NCBI GenBank assembly: GCA_030037695.1
Contig: JASHQF010000097.1
Location: forward strand, 1-22,798
Source: Thermoplasmata archaeon
Lineage (GTDB): Archaea > Thermoplasmatota > Thermoplasmata > Lutacidiplasmatales > UBA184
Direction: 5' to 3'
DNA: 22,798 nucleotides
Shown here: positions 1-7,041 of the stretch, piece by piece
Layout of the letters: each line of letters opens with the position of its first letter
How positions within the stretch are numbered: position 1 is the first letter of the stretch
Notes under the pieces: model-generated
What the model was told of the DNA's origin: nothing
Databases searched by the model: none
Seen by the model: only the letters and a program-made list of their open reading frames with translations
Program-made: the position numbers and the translations under genes

Positions 1-400
1 CCGGATACCCCCGGCGGACCCGAGCGACCTTCGCGAAGACGGCGCGCGCTCCGTCGGGACCGTACGACCGTGCGCGCGCCCGGTCCCGGGCGATGCAGGT
101 CGCGAGGGGCGCCCGCAGCTCGATCACCCACGTCCGCACGGGAAGCTCGTCTCGGAGCTCGTCGAGCACCCGCCCCCAGTAGAAGTTCCCCTCCACGATC
201 ACCGGCCGCCCGATCGCGAGCGCGCGGAGCGCGCGGGGGACGGCCCGACGGTTCGCCCGCCGGAACAGTCGCTCCGTACCCCCGTCCCAGGGCTCCCGAG
301 TGAGGAGCCGGTCGATCGAGAGGACCGTCGCGCGGAGCTCACGCCCCAGCGCCCGGGCGACCGTCGTCTTCCCCACGCCGAGCGGACCCCGCAGGATCAC
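1..400 (-). CDS. P-loop NTPase / predicted small-molecule kinase (C-terminus cut by window edge)
   Basis: Reading the minus strand from GTG at 400 gives a P-loop domain that opens directly into strand 1 with Walker A GPLGVGKTTVAR, then LSIDRLL, a helical stretch with FRRANRR, and the second strand PVIVEGNFYWGR followed by WVIELRAPLATCIARDR. This order (Walker A, Asp after strand 2, a V-E-G-N strand, then Leu-rich strand with an Arg-containing lid start) is that of AAA_33-type kinases related to zeta toxin, gluconate and nucleotide kinases. The frame is open to position 1, so the end of the lid and the C-terminus are missing. In-frame GTG codons at 445 and 487 could extend it, but the added stretch is only Arg/Pro-rich and unlike a domain, so the start at 400 is preferred. 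It follows the aminotransferase by about 115 bp on the same strand. The substrate cannot be named; toxin function is not supported because no antitoxin is seen. Confidence 0.72.
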   Translation of the reverse strand, partial: MILRGPLGVGKTTVARALGRELRATVLSIDRLLTREPWDGGTERLFRRANRRAVPRALRALAIGRPVIVEGNFYWGRVLDELRDELPVRTWVIELRAPLATCIARDRARARSYGPDGARAVFAKVARVRRGYP

Positions 401-514
401 GCCGATCGGCCCCCTCGTCGTGCCCCGCCGTGCGCGAGCCGGCACCCGCGGACGCCCTCGGGCCGGATCCGCCCGGGGGTCGGACACGCGACCCCTAGGC
501 CCCGTCCCGGAGGA

Positions 515-1648
515 CTACGGCATCCGGTCGACGACCGCCGCGAGGGCCGCCCCCGGCGTCGGCAGCCGATGGGCCTTGCCGAGGATGCGCTCGAGGGCGG
601 CGAAGGTGACGAGGAGGTCCGGCCAGTCGGCGATCCCCATGTGTCCGATCCGGAAGATCTTGCCCTTCAACTCGCCCTGCCCCCCCTGCACGAGGACGTG
701 GTAGTCGCGCTCGAGGCCCTTGCGGAGGTCGTCCCCAAGACCGTCGGGGTTGACGATCGCCGTCACGGTGTTCGAGGCGTGCCCCCGGTCCGGGAAGAGG
801 GCGAGGCCGAGCGCATCCACGGCGGCCCGGGACGCCTCCGCCAGCCGATGGGTCCGGGCGAGCCGGCCGGCGAGCGTCTCGTCGCGCAGGAGCACCAGCG
901 CCTCGCGGAGGGCGAGGAACAGCGGCACCGCCGGGGTCCACGGCGTGTCGTTCTTCTCGAGCGACTTCAGATGGGCGAGGAGGTCGAGGTAGTACGACCC
1001 GGGATGGAGCCGGCCGACCGCCCGCTCCGACAGGTGGACGAGCGCGAGCCCCGCGGGGGCGGCGAGCCCCTTCTGGCTCCCCGCGACGACGGCGTCGATC
1101 CCCCAGGCGTCGATCGCCATCGGGATCCCGGCGACCGCGCTGATCCCGTCGACGAGGAACAGCGCCCCCGACGACCGCACGGCGGGCGCGATCGCGGCGA
1201 GGTCGTTGGCGAGGCCGACGCTCGTCTCGTTGTGGACGACGCAGAGCGCCCCGACGTCCCCCTTCTCGAGCTCGGCGACGACCTCGGCGACCGGGAGGGG
1301 ACGCCCCCACGGGGCACTCACCGTCGTGACCCGCGACGAGTACCGCCGCGCGATCGCGTCGGTGCGCTCGCCGAAGTTCCCGTTCGAGACGACGACCGTG
1401 CGCGCGTCCGTCGGGAGCAGGCCCGAGTAGATGGCCTCGAGGCCGGCGGTGCCGCTCCCCGAGAGGATCGCCTGGTGCCCCCGGGCGCCGAAGAGGGTCG
1501 GCAGGAGCTCGCGGATCTCGGCGACGATCCCGTGGAAGTACTCCCCGCGGTGGTTGAGCGACGGGGTCGCCATCGCCCGCAGCACGCGCGGATGGATCCG
1601 GACGGGGCCGGCGATCAGGAACGTGGCGGTCTCCGGGTCGAGCGTCAT
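515..1648 (-). CDS. Class V PLP-dependent aminotransferase (serine-pyruvate / alanine-glyoxylate / archaeal phosphoserine aminotransferase type)
   Basis: The 377-aa product has the normal length and layout of class V (fold type I) aminotransferases: an N-terminal FLIAGPVRIHP segment, the cofactor phosphate loop SGSGTAGLEA (63-72), the PLP-stacking/pyridine Asp at 167 in LVDGISA, the Schiff-base lysine at 193 in AGSQKGL, and the C-terminal substrate Arg at 333 in KIFRIGHMG. It transfers an amino group between a 2-oxo acid and an amino acid in the cytoplasm. Its ATG overlaps the stop codon of the upstream dehydrogenase as ATGA (1645-1648), so the two are very likely translated together. Dehydrogenase plus class V aminotransferase is the pair that makes phosphoserine from 3-phosphoglycerate; in methanogens a broad-specificity class V enzyme is known to do the second step. 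Serine-glyoxylate transamination paired with hydroxypyruvate reduction is an equally possible reading of this pair. Confidence 0.88.
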   Translation of the reverse strand: MTLDPETATFLIAGPVRIHPRVLRAMATPSLNHRGEYFHGIVAEIRELLPTLFGARGHQAILSGSGTAGLEAIYSGLLPTDARTVVVSNGNFGERTDAIARRYSSRVTTVSAPWGRPLPVAEVVAELEKGDVGALCVVHNETSVGLANDLAAIAPAVRSSGALFLVDGISAVAGIPMAIDAWGIDAVVAGSQKGLAAPAGLALVHLSERAVGRLHPGSYYLDLLAHLKSLEKNDTPWTPAVPLFLALREALVLLRDETLAGRLARTHRLAEASRAAVDALGLALFPDRGHASNTVTAIVNPDGLGDDLRKGLERDYHVLVQGGQGELKGKIFRIGHMGIADWPDLLVTFAALERILGKAHRLPTPGAALAAVVDRMP

Positions 1649-2592
1649 CCGGGACCCCCCAGCGCGACCTCGGCCTTCAACGGTTCGCCCCGCAGCGCCC
1701 GGAGCACCTCGGCGACGATCTCCGTGCCCGCCCGACGCTGGGCCTCCTCGGTGGACGCCCCGAGGTGAGGGGTCGCGACGACGCGGGGATGGTCGAGGAG
1801 CTCGCGGTCCGTCGGCGGCTCGGCCTCGAAGACGTCGAGCGCCGCGCCGGCCGGGCGGCCCGCGCCGAGCGCTGTGAGCAGCGCTCGCTCGTCGACGAGC
1901 GGGCCCCGGGCCACGTTGACGAAGAGGGATCCGGGACGCATCGCCGCGAACGCCCGTGCGTCGAACAGGTGGCGGTTCGATGGGGTGAGGGCGGCGTGGA
2001 CGCTGACGATGTCGGCACGGCCGAGGAGCTCGACGAACCCGACGATCTCGGTGGTGTCGACCGCGCGGGCCACGAACGGGTCGAACGCGATCGCCCCCGC
2101 TCCGAACGGCTCGAGCCGCCGAGCCACCTCGCGGGCGATGCGGCCATACCCGACGAACCCGACGGTGCGTCCGGCGAGCTCGTGGCCGAGCGGGCCCCGC
2201 TCCCAGCGACCGGCCCGGGTCGCCGCGGCCGCGAGATCGAGCCGGCGCAGCAGGGTGAGGTAGAGGGCGAGGGTCAGCTCGGCGACGCTCGCGGTCGCGG
2301 CCGTGGGGGCGTTGACGACCCGCACCCTCCGGGCGGCCGCCGCCGTGAGATCGATGTTGTCGACCCCGACCCCGGCCCGGGCGACGAGCGCGAGGCCGGG
2401 CGCCTTCGCGAGGAGCCCGGCCGTCACCTTCGTCCGGCTCCGCACGATCAGGCCCCAGGCCGGCGCGAGCTCGCGCTCGAGCTCGGCGGGGCGACCGCTC
2501 GCGTCGACGACGCGGCAGGGGCCGGCGCGGAGGGTCCCCAGCGCGGCCGGGTCGATCGGATCGGCCACGACGACGAGCGGCGGCTCGGCCAT
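1645..2592 (-). CDS. serA: D-isomer 2-hydroxyacid dehydrogenase, short SerA type (phosphoglycerate dehydrogenase-like)
   Basis: This 315-aa protein carries the D-2-hydroxyacid dehydrogenase fold: a split catalytic domain (1-95 and C-terminal), LVARAGVGVDNID near 69-81, an NAD-binding Rossmann core TVGFVGYGRIAREVA (143-157; third glycine of GxGxxG replaced by Ala), acidic FDP at 170-172, and the catalytic trio Arg229 (NVARGPLVDE), Glu258 (DVFEAEPP) and His276 (TPHLGAST). NAD-linked oxidation of 3-phosphoglycerate to 3-phosphohydroxypyruvate is the likely reaction. It stops right after the catalytic domain, so it has neither the intervening domain nor the ACT domain that gives serine feedback control in long SerA proteins. 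The frame extends upstream to 2721, but ATG 2592 is chosen because the added residues run into the MoxR gene and because a TATA-like box lies 26 bp ahead of it. It overlaps the aminotransferase by ATGA. Glyoxylate/hydroxypyruvate reductase is the main alternative. Confidence 0.85.
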   Translation of the reverse strand: MAEPPLVVVADPIDPAALGTLRAGPCRVVDASGRPAELERELAPAWGLIVRSRTKVTAGLLAKAPGLALVARAGVGVDNIDLTAAAARRVRVVNAPTAATASVAELTLALYLTLLRRLDLAAAATRAGRWERGPLGHELAGRTVGFVGYGRIAREVARRLEPFGAGAIAFDPFVARAVDTTEIVGFVELLGRADIVSVHAALTPSNRHLFDARAFAAMRPGSLFVNVARGPLVDERALLTALGAGRPAGAALDVFEAEPPTDRELLDHPRVVATPHLGASTEEAQRRAGTEIVAEVLRALRGEPLKAEVALGGPG

Positions 2593-2614
2593 CGTGCCGC
2601 CGACCGGGACGCCG

Positions 2615-2622
2615 CTCAAAAG
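2615..2622 (-). promoter_or_regulatory. TATA-like box for the serA-type dehydrogenase
   Basis: On the minus strand the run GCTTTTGA is the only AT-rich island in the 53 bp between the moxR stop and the dehydrogenase ATG. Its centre is about 26-27 bp ahead of ATG 2592, the spacing that places the transcription start on the start codon. A leaderless transcript is inferred. A nearly identical GCTTTGAGA lies at the same distance from the hydrolase gene at 10821. Confidence 0.5.
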
Positions 2623-2645
2623 CCTTCGGCCGAGGATCGGCCGCG

Positions 2646-3596
2646 CTACCGGACTTTGGGCACCGGCGTCCGCTCGAGCGCCGCGCGCACGATCGCTTCG
2701 CCGCGGACCCCCCGGATCCACGGCTCGGGCTTGACGATGACCCGATGGGCGAGGCCGGCTTCCGCGTACGCCTTCACGTCGTCCGGCAGGACGAAGTCCC
2801 GACCGAGGAGCAGCGCGCGGGCGCGCGCGATCTTCTGGAGGGCGAGGGCCCCGCGCGGCGACGAGCCGACCTCGGCGCGGGCGTCCGCGCGCGTCGCCCG
2901 CGTGAGCTCGACGATGTAGTCGGAGACGGCGGCATCGACCTCGACGGCCTCGACCGCCTTCTGGAGCGCCCGGAACGTGGCGAGGTCGGTGACCGGGGCG
3001 ACGTCGATCCGGTCGTCGGACCGCGCGCGGCGGCGTGCGAGGATCGTCCGTTCCTCGTCCGGTTCCGGATAACCGACCTTGAGCCGGAGGAGGAACCGGT
3101 CGACCTGCGCTTCGGGTAGCGGGTAGGTCCCCTCGAGCTCGATCGGGTTCTCGGTCGCGATCACGAGGAACGGTCGCGGCAGCGCGTACGTCGTGCGCTC
3201 GCTCGTGACCTGGTACTCCTGCATCGCCTCGAGCAGCGCCGACTGGACCTTCGGGGGAGCCCGGTTGATCTCGTCGGCGAGCAGGACGTTGGTGAACAGC
3301 GGGCCGGGCCGGAACGTGAACGTCGATTTCGCCGCGTCGAGGACCTCCCCCCCCAGGATGTCGTGCGGCAGGAGATCCGAGGTGAACTGGATGCGCTGGA
3401 AGGCGAGGCCGAGCGCCTGCGCGAACGACTTCGCCATCAGGGTCTTGCCGAGCCCCGGGAGGTCCTCGATCAGAAGGTGCCCGTCCGCGATGAGGCCGGT
3501 GAGCAGCGCCTCGAGCGCGACCTTCCGCCCGACGACCGCCGAGGCGACCGCGGCGCGGATCTTGTCGGCGAGCGCGCGCGCGTCGGAGGCGTTCAC
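2646..3596 (-). CDS. MoxR-family AAA+ ATPase
   Basis: The 316-aa product is a full-length MoxR ATPase: Walker A at 47-52 (PGLGKT), the MoxR signature FTSDLLPHDILG (71-82), Walker B LLADEINRAPPKVQSALLEAM (105-125), sensor 1 ATEN (147-150), the arginine finger at 167 in EAQVDRFLLRL, and a C-terminal helical lid containing SPRGALALQKIARA. MoxR proteins act as chaperone-like ATPases that work with DUF58 and VWA proteins, usually at the membrane. Here the DUF58, DUF4129 and small membrane genes lie directly upstream on the same strand but 264 bp away rather than in the usual moxR-first order. Translation starts at GTG 3596, supported by GGGGGAGG at 3605-3612, 8 nt upstream. Confidence 0.93.
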   Translation of the reverse strand: MNASDARALADKIRAAVASAVVGRKVALEALLTGLIADGHLLIEDLPGLGKTLMAKSFAQALGLAFQRIQFTSDLLPHDILGGEVLDAAKSTFTFRPGPLFTNVLLADEINRAPPKVQSALLEAMQEYQVTSERTTYALPRPFLVIATENPIELEGTYPLPEAQVDRFLLRLKVGYPEPDEERTILARRRARSDDRIDVAPVTDLATFRALQKAVEAVEVDAAVSDYIVELTRATRADARAEVGSSPRGALALQKIARARALLLGRDFVLPDDVKAYAEAGLAHRVIVKPEPWIRGVRGEAIVRAALERTPVPKVR

Positions 3597-3604
3597 CGAC
3601 CGTT

Positions 3605-3612
3605 CCTCCCCC
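3605..3612 (-). promoter_or_regulatory. Shine-Dalgarno sequence fixing the moxR GTG start
   Basis: The minus-strand octamer GGGGGAGG ends 8 nt before GTG 3596 and is one of the clearest ribosome binding sites in the window. A TATA-like CTTTTA at 3631-3636 lies only about 26 bp ahead of this site, so a transcript from that box would begin inside the ribosome binding site. Either the leader starts further upstream or moxR is partly transcribed from the preceding cluster. Confidence 0.55.
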
Positions 3613-3630
3613 GCGCGAGCGGCCGCCCCC

Positions 3631-3636
3631 TAAAAG
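3631..3636 (-). promoter_or_regulatory. TATA-like box upstream of moxR
   Basis: CTTTTA on the minus strand stands alone in a GC-rich 264-bp gap, centred about 38 bp ahead of the moxR start codon. It would give moxR its own promoter, separate from the DUF4129-DUF58 run. The fit with the ribosome binding site at 3605-3612 is imperfect. Confidence 0.35.
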
Positions 3637-3728
3637 CCCGCGCGGCCGGTCCCCGCCGCTGTGCCCCGGCCGTAACGATCCGCCTCACCGGAGGCTGACG
3701 CCCTCTCCGCGGTCTGACCCCGGCCGGG

Positions 3729-3741
3729 GGTGTCGGACACC
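3729..3741. repeat. 13-bp perfect palindrome in the moxR upstream gap
   Basis: GGTGTCGGACACC reads as GGTGTC and its exact complement GACACC around one central G. It sits in the 264-bp gap between the six-TM gene and moxR, about 95 bp ahead of the moxR TATA-like box. A dimeric regulator could bind such a site, but in DNA this GC-rich a short palindrome can arise by chance. No second copy was noticed in the window. Confidence 0.3.
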
Positions 3742-3860
3742 GGGGTTGTCCTCGCGTCATCCGCAGCGGACGACCCGTCCGCGTAGCGTCGGGAGGGACC
3801 CTTCGTCGGTACCCGGGCGCGGCCCTGAGCCGCACCGTCCTCGGCATCGCCGCGCGGGCG

Positions 3861-4385
3861 CTAAGCGGTTGCGGCTCCCCGATCGGACCCGGACCGCGCG
3901 GCGACGAGCGCGAACCCGACGAGCAGCACGGCGATCGCCGCGAGGCCACCCGCGATCCCGAGCCCGTAGGGGACCGTCGGCAGCCCGACCGCGAGGGCGA
4001 GCGCGACGGCGAACGCGAGGCCCGCGATCGCCACGATCGGGACGGCCTGGCGGAGCGCTCCGGCGCCGCGGCTCGGGTCGGAGGCGATCCACAGGAGGAC
4101 CCCCAACGCCGCGAAACCGGCGATCAGCTCCGCGCTCGCCACCGGTGGGGCGAGCGCGCTCAGGGTGCCGAGGACCCCGAGGACAAGGCCGAGCGCCAGG
4201 GGACCGGCGCGGCCCCCCGGCCTCGTGCGGAGGCGCGCGGCCGCCACGACGGCGACGGCACCGGCGATCGGCCCCAGGAAGTACGGAAGACTGGTGAGGA
4301 GCCCGAGGAGCGCGAGGGCCCCCCCAAGGAGCACGGTCGCCCCCAGCCCGGACGGGCGGGGCTCGGACGGTAGGGAGTCGCTCAC
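3861..4385 (-). CDS. Six-TM membrane protein of the DUF58/DUF4129 cluster
   Basis: Read from GTG 4385, the product is 174 aa and almost entirely hydrophobic, with about six predicted membrane segments (roughly 14-31, 33-50, 62-80, 84-101, 113-132, 143-162) and short loops rich in Arg and Pro. The open frame runs upstream to 5012, but that part is a shadow of the DUF58 gene; GTG 4385 overlaps the DUF58 stop as GTGA (4382-4385), matching the two other GTGA junctions of the cluster. No family is recognised. Its place as the last gene of the cluster, ahead of moxR, suggests a membrane subunit working with the DUF58 and DUF4129 proteins; that is inference from context only. Confidence 0.75.
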   Translation of the reverse strand: MSDSLPSEPRPSGLGATVLLGGALALLGLLTSLPYFLGPIAGAVAVVAAARLRTRPGGRAGPLALGLVLGVLGTLSALAPPVASAELIAGFAALGVLLWIASDPSRGAGALRQAVPIVAIAGLAFAVALALAVGLPTVPYGLGIAGGLAAIAVLLVGFALVAARSGSDRGAATA

Positions 4386-5683
4386 ACGGACCTCCGGCGG
4401 CTGGGCCGACGGAAGGCGAGGGAGAGCCCCTCGAGCGACCAGAGCTCGTCCCAGTCGACGACCGGGCAGTGGATCCACAGGTCGGCGAGGCGGTGGCGGC
4501 GATCGAGACGTTCGAGCCGGTGCGCGAGCGCTTCGTCCTCGGGGAGGAGCGCGGGCCGGGCCCCCGGGAGGGCGAGCGGGGAGGGGCTGAGGAGGACGAC
4601 GGGCCACCCCCGTCGTCGCAAGTACGGCGGGAGCTCGGCGAGCGGGTCGCTCGCCGCCGGAGAGATGACGAGCGTCGTCACCCCCCGCGGGAAGAACCGA
4701 CTGAGACCGACCGCGCACCTCTCGCCCGGTCCGGCGACGGGGGAGCGCCGCGTCGCTACGATCGCTTCCCGGAGCCGCAGCTTCTGGATCCGGCCGGTCG
4801 CCAGCGGCACGACCGTCCCGACGAACTCGCCGAACGCCGCGTAGCCGACCCGCGACTTCTCCCGGAGGAAGGAGGTCGCGATCCCGAGCGAGGCCGCGCG
4901 GCCGATCGACAGCAGGCGGTCGTCGCGCTCGGCCCCGAGCGGCGTGGGCCGGGTGTCCTGAACGATCAGGAGGTCGCCGGTGAGATCGAGCTCGAACTCG
5001 TTGGCGAGCCACCGGCCGACCCGGGCCGTCGCTCGCCAGTTGATCTGGCGCACCGGGTCCGAGCGATCGGCGTCACGGAGGCCGAAGAACTCCCCGTGCG
5101 TCCCCCGTCGTCGCGAGCGCGTCTCCCCGGGTACCATGCGGACCCGCTCGAGGCGGGTCGCCCGCAGCCGCAAGAGCTCGGGAGGGTACCGCTCGACCGG
5201 AAGCGGGGCGCCGGTCCTCGCGACCTCCCGCTCGACCAGCCCGAGCGGATCGCGCCAGACGACGACCGGAGGGTCGAGCACGGCGATCGTCGGCTCGCGC
5301 ACCGACCAGCGCGTGCGGAACCGCACCGTCGCGCCGTCGTGCTCGACCCGCAGCGGGGCGGACGGCTCGAACCCGCTCGGGGGATCGAGACGGACCTCGA
5401 GCCCCTCGGCCGGGGCTCCCGGGGGAAGGGTCAGGGTGCCGGAGAGCTCCACCACCGGGCCGGATCCCTCGGCGCTCCAGCGGAGGTCGACGGATCCCGG
5501 CCCCCGGGCCCCGGCGAGTGCGGAGGCGACGGGGGCGGCGAGCAGGGGCAGCCCGGCGAACAGCGGCACGGGGGTGCGCAGGGCGAAGGCGAGGAACACG
5601 AACACCGCTCCGGCGACCTCGAGGCCGATCGCCGTAGGGCGCCACCGCAACGGGGACGCGCGGGCGGCGGACGGGGGGCTCAC
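4382..5683 (-). CDS. DUF58 domain protein with degenerate VWA-like fold
   Basis: The 433-aa product starts with two membrane segments (about 18-36 and 38-57), continues with a beta-rich region (65-160) and then shows the DUF58 signature around 196-230: GTHGEFFGLRDADRSDPVRQ followed by INWRATAR. A VWA-like segment follows (LLIVQDTRP, 238-246), where the usual metal-binding D-x-S-x-S is reduced to D-T-R, so metal binding at this site is doubtful. DUF58 proteins are encoded with MoxR ATPases and are thought to be their membrane-bound partners. GTG 5683 is chosen as start because it overlaps the previous stop as GTGA (5680-5683); the frame further upstream is Arg/Pro-rich and overlaps the preceding gene. 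Confidence 0.88.
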   Translation of the reverse strand: MSPPSAARASPLRWRPTAIGLEVAGAVFVFLAFALRTPVPLFAGLPLLAAPVASALAGARGPGSVDLRWSAEGSGPVVELSGTLTLPPGAPAEGLEVRLDPPSGFEPSAPLRVEHDGATVRFRTRWSVREPTIAVLDPPVVVWRDPLGLVEREVARTGAPLPVERYPPELLRLRATRLERVRMVPGETRSRRRGTHGEFFGLRDADRSDPVRQINWRATARVGRWLANEFELDLTGDLLIVQDTRPTPLGAERDDRLLSIGRAASLGIATSFLREKSRVGYAAFGEFVGTVVPLATGRIQKLRLREAIVATRRSPVAGPGERCAVGLSRFFPRGVTTLVISPAASDPLAELPPYLRRRGWPVVLLSPSPLALPGARPALLPEDEALAHRLERLDRRHRLADLWIHCPVVDWDELWSLEGLSLAFRRPSRRRSV

Positions 5684-6084
5684 GGGCCGCCCTCGATATC
5701 GTCCAGGCGCCGAGCCACGTACTTCCGGAACTCCGGTGCGGGAAGGTACCGCAACCGATCGAGCTCGCGGACGGTCGAGGAGGGAAGGTCCGGGTGGAGC
5801 GATTCCCGTTCGAGCCGGTCCAGGAGGAGGACGATCTCCTCGCGGCCGATCGGTCCCGACTGCAACCACGCGCGAACCCCCGAGGTCTCGGGGGGGGTCG
5901 GAGGGGCGGGAGCCCGCGACGCCCGCACCTCCCCGCGTAGGATCGCGACGAGCGCGAACCCCGCGAGCGCCACCGATCCCGCCGCGAACACTCCGGCGGC
6001 GTCCGCCGACCTCCGCTCGAGGGCGGCGATCGCGCCGAGGACGAGGGCGCCGGCGGCGAGCGCCGCCGCCTCCGGATACCTCAC
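5680..6084 (-). CDS. Two-TM membrane protein of the DUF58/DUF4129 cluster
   Basis: From GTG 6084 the product is 134 aa: two membrane segments (about 5-22 and 30-50), a Pro-rich linker (58-66), and a charged C-terminal domain rich in Arg, Glu and Leu (70-132) that should be cytoplasmic if the N-terminus is inside. The start overlaps the DUF4129 stop as GTGA (6081-6084), and its own stop overlaps the DUF58 start in the same way, so it is fixed between two partners. The longer frame reaching 6819 is out-of-frame shadow of the DUF4129 gene. No family is recognised. The C-terminal domain may be the part that meets the DUF58 or MoxR protein. Confidence 0.72.
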   Translation of the reverse strand: MRYPEAAALAAGALVLGAIAALERRSADAAGVFAAGSVALAGFALVAILRGEVRASRAPAPPTPPETSGVRAWLQSGPIGREEIVLLLDRLERESLHPDLPSSTVRELDRLRYLPAPEFRKYVARRLDDIEGGP

Positions 6085-6980
6085 GCGGCGACTCCCTTCG
6101 CGTCGATCTCCTGCTCGATGCGCTGGATCGCCCGGAGGGCGCGGGCCGCGGCCTCGGGGCCCATCGGGTGCGAGGAGTACCGTGCCTCCTCGAACAACCG
6201 GGTCAACGCCTCCACCGAGGGGCCCGACAGGCCGATGCCGGCGAGCCGCACGACGCGGATCTCCTCGGGGGTCCACGGCCCGAGGTCCCCCGTCATCGGG
6301 CCGACGCGCGCCAGCAGGCGGGCGTACAATCGGAGGACCACGGTCCGGGGGTCCCCGCCCTGGCCCAGCTCGTTCGCCGCCTCCGCGAGCGCCGCCCGGG
6401 TCTCGGGGTCCGCGGCAGCGGCCGTCGGCCGGCGGGGGATACCCCGGCCCGGACGACTGGCGGCGATCGCCCAGCCGACCGCGCCGACGAGAGCGACGAT
6501 CCCCCCCACGGCGATCCAGACAGCCCACGCCGGGATCGTGATCCCCACGCCGGGCGGACCGATCGGCACGCCGTGCCCCGTGTGGTTCGTCGTGTTGCCG
6601 GTGGTGTTGTTCCCCGGCGAGTACACGACGTAGTACAGGGACCCCCCGCTCGAGCCGCCCCGGCTGACCAGCACGAAGACGAGCAGGACCATCATCCCGA
6701 CCAGGGCGCACGCGACGATCCAGCCCGGCAGGGAGACCGAACCCTCGACCCGGCCGCGCAGGAAGATCCCGACGAACCCGACGACGACCGGGAGCAGCGC
6801 GAGGAGCGCCGCCGCCCACAGGGGGAGGGAGATGTCGAGCTGCCCGCCGACGCTCGGGGGGTGCGGCAGCTTGGGGCTGGGCCCCACGAGGAACGCCGCG
6901 GCGACCCCGAAGGCGACCGCGGCCACGACCAGGATCACGAGGAGGGGACCGATCGATCGGGAGGCGGGAGGGGTCGACAT
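6081..6980 (-). CDS. DUF4129-containing four-TM membrane protein
   Basis: The 299-aa product has four predicted membrane segments (11-32, 53-75, 84-106, 151-174) and a soluble C-terminal domain of about 110 residues (190-299) with PRTVVLRLYARLLARVG, TPEEIRVV and LTRLFEEARYSSHPMG. These match the DUF4129 domain that normally ends transglutaminase-like membrane proteins; the transglutaminase domain itself is absent. If the N-terminus is inside, the loop between TM3 and TM4 is outside and contains four overlapping N-glycosylation sequons (Asn124, 125, 129, 132), while DUF4129 faces the cytoplasm. It is the first gene of the cluster. A weak AT-rich GTTATCGA (about 7014-7021) lies some 38 bp ahead of the ATG and is the only promoter candidate seen. 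Confidence 0.82.
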   Translation of the reverse strand: MSTPPASRSIGPLLVILVVAAVAFGVAAAFLVGPSPKLPHPPSVGGQLDISLPLWAAALLALLPVVVGFVGIFLRGRVEGSVSLPGWIVACALVGMMVLLVFVLVSRGGSSGGSLYYVVYSPGNNTTGNTTNHTGHGVPIGPPGVGITIPAWAVWIAVGGIVALVGAVGWAIAASRPGRGIPRRPTAAAADPETRAALAEAANELGQGGDPRTVVLRLYARLLARVGPMTGDLGPWTPEEIRVVRLAGIGLSGPSVEALTRLFEEARYSSHPMGPEAAARALRAIQRIEQEIDAKGVAA

Positions 6981-7041
6981 CGGCGACGACCGACCGTGGA
7001 CGAGGGCCGCGGGTTCGATAACCCCTTGCTGCCCGCGGCGC

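Noticed and set aside
1..400. Zeta-type toxin of a toxin-antitoxin system
   Set aside because: The P-loop protein has a similar fold, but no antitoxin gene is visible and the C-terminus is missing; a generic kinase call is safer.
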